From assembly GCA_015494005.1 (NCBI GenBank), contig WGCB01000101.1, positions 1 to 9,483 of the forward strand: a stretch of DNA of 9,483 nucleotides. The letters run 5' to 3'. Both the position numbers and the translations under genes were made by a program. Shown piece after piece: positions 8,268 to 9,483 of the stretch; the first letter of the stretch is position 1; each line of letters starts with the position of its first letter. Under the pieces are notes generated by a model that worked only from the letters and a program-made list of their open reading frames with translations, did not search any database and was not told the origin of the DNA. This stretch comes from Caldilineaceae bacterium (lineage in GTDB: Bacteria > Chloroflexota > Anaerolineae > Caldilineales > Caldilineaceae).

Positions 8268-9446
8268 ATGATCTACAAAATCCTAGTGGTGGACGATGAA
8301 CCGACCATGCGCCGCCTGATGGCCATGCTCCTGGGGCGCAAAGGGCATCACGTGCTGGAGGCAGGGGATGGCGAGACGGGCCTGACCATGGCCCTGGAAC
8401 ATCAGCCCGATGTGATCCTACTGGACATCATGATGCCCCACGTGGACGGCTTCGAGACCCTGCGCCGGCTGCGAGCCAATGCCCAGACCGAGGCCATCCC
8501 GGTCATCTTTCTCTCGGCCAAAAGCCAGGTGGAGGACCGGGTCGAGGGGCTCCGCCTGGGCGCGGACGACTACATCGTCAAGCCGGCGGACCCGGACGAG
8601 CTCATGGCTCGCATCGATGCGGTGGTGGGCCGCAGCCGCCGGGAGCCCGTGCGGCGCAAGGGTCGGGTCCTGGCCTTCATGGGCGCTAAGGGGGGCGTGG
8701 GGGTCACCATGACCGTGGCCAATCTGGGCATCTACCTGGAGCAGGAGGCCCGGCACACCATCCTGGCGGACCTGCACCTGGCCTTCGGCAACCTGGCCGA
8801 GCTTTTCGACATGCCGGCAGGGCACCGCACCTCCGCGGAGCTGGCCACCTTTCCCCCTGCCCAGATCGACGCCGGGCTGGTGGACCACACCCTGCTCATG
8901 CACCCCAGCGGCCTGCGCATCCTGGCCAGCCCGCCCAGGCCCATGACCGAGATCACCTACACCGGCGAGCACCTGACCACCATCCTGGAGCAGATGGCCT
9001 ACCAGGCCGACTTCGTCCTGGTGGACCTGCCCACGGATCCGGACATCCTGGGCGCGGTGGCCGGGGAACTCCACGGGCTGATCCTGGTCCTGAACAACGC
9101 TCCAGCCTCCCTGGTCGCCGCCCAACGCCTGGCCCAGTACGCCTCGGATCTGGGGCTCTACCAGAAACTGAGCGCCCTGCAGGTTCGCCGGGAACGGGTG
9201 GACCGTACCTACGTGAGCGAGAAAGCCATGGCCGAGGCCCTGAACTGCCCGGTGCTGGGGGTCATTCCACCGGCGCCGGAGCTCTACCGGGAGGCCGAGG
9301 AGCGGCGAGTGCCGCCCTTCCTGAGCACCATGGCCGAGGCGGACCGGCTCATGCTGGACAGGATCGGCGAAAAGCTGCTGGCCTACGACAAGATCATGGA
9401 CCAGTTCCAGAAGGAAGTGTTGATGCGCAGCCGCAACCTGGCCTGA
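8268..9446 (+). CDS. cpaE: Receiver domain fused to CpaE/TadZ-like ATPase (Tad/Flp pilus localisation protein)
   Basis: CpaE/TadZ proteins are ParA/MinD-like ATPases that position Tad (Flp) pilus machinery at the cell pole. This one has 392 aa. Residues 1-121 are a complete response-regulator receiver: acidic pair Asp9-Asp10, phosphoacceptor Asp53 in LLDIMMP, Ser83 and Lys105. A basic linker (122-132) leads to the ATPase (133-385), with a deviant Walker A GAKGGVGVT (139-147), an ADLHLAFGNLAELFD motif (167-181) and Walker B FVLVDLP (249-255). The signature Lys141 is present, but the usual P-loop Lys before Thr is Val146, and the second Asp of the DxD motif is His170. Many TadZ receivers are degenerate; this one looks phosphorylatable. 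I chose the ATG at 8268 because GGAG lies eight bases upstream; a GTG at 8259 is in frame but has no ribosome site. No other pilus gene is visible, as only 37 bases follow. Confidence 0.9.
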   Translation: MIYKILVVDDEPTMRRLMAMLLGRKGHHVLEAGDGETGLTMALEHQPDVILLDIMMPHVDGFETLRRLRANAQTEAIPVIFLSAKSQVEDRVEGLRLGADDYIVKPADPDELMARIDAVVGRSRREPVRRKGRVLAFMGAKGGVGVTMTVANLGIYLEQEARHTILADLHLAFGNLAELFDMPAGHRTSAELATFPPAQIDAGLVDHTLLMHPSGLRILASPPRPMTEITYTGEHLTTILEQMAYQADFVLVDLPTDPDILGAVAGELHGLILVLNNAPASLVAAQRLAQYASDLGLYQKLSALQVRRERVDRTYVSEKAMAEALNCPVLGVIPPAPELYREAEERRVPPFLSTMAEADRLMLDRIGEKLLAYDKIMDQFQKEVLMRSRNLA

Positions 9447-9483
9447 CCGGACTGCTTGACCCAACCTGCTCCCTCCTCACGAT

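Noticed and set aside
8418..9464. 348-codon minus-strand open frame opposite the cpaE-like gene
   Set aside because: It is a shadow of a gene with receiver and ATPase motifs; its translation is Gln/His/Gly-rich without motifs.

Overview
The window is a GC-rich bacterial chromosomal segment with seven protein genes. Six are on the minus strand and one is on the plus strand. A CHAT-type protease in a housekeeping operon, a receiver domain fused to a CpaE/TadZ-like ATPase, and intergenic arrays of short G/T-rich octamers suggest a member of Chloroflexota (Caldilineae/Anaerolineae-like). That assignment is an inference from gene content; no marker gene here settles it.

Left block (1-2330, minus strand). 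A NagR/DasR-like GntR/HutC regulator lies upstream of a lipoprotein sugar-binding protein of an ABC importer, whose 3' end is cut by the window edge. The regulator gene has a near-consensus promoter (TTGACA, 17 bp, TATTAT). It is followed immediately by a 16-bp element resembling the DasR operator and by a run of TGGYCTRG octamers reaching the start codon. This looks like a carbohydrate-uptake locus, perhaps for amino sugars, with an autoregulated repressor.

Middle block (2426-7933, minus strand). The order of transcription is maf, rsgA, pcrA, CHAT protease. Maf is a nucleotide pyrophosphatase, RsgA a ribosome-assembly GTPase, and PcrA a DNA-repair helicase. The CHAT gene begins 9 bases after the pcrA stop, and its ribosome binding site overlaps that stop, so the two are probably translationally coupled. 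A second octamer array lies in front of pcrA.

Right block (7934-9483). A 334-base gap separates maf from the divergent cpaE-like gene. It holds a good minus-strand promoter (TTGACC, 17 bp, TATAAA), two abutting dyads at the predicted transcription start, and three related elements of about 20-33 bases (two direct, one inverted). In the maf transcript the inverted copy can pair with either direct copy, an arrangement that suggests a leader RNA with alternative structures or a multi-site operator. The plus-strand gene encodes a receiver-CpaE/TadZ fusion, probably the first visible gene of a Tad/Flp pilus locus continuing beyond the window.

The points most worth a second look are the maf leader, the pcrA-CHAT coupling with its glycine-rich CHAT tail, and the regulator's octamer/operator region.
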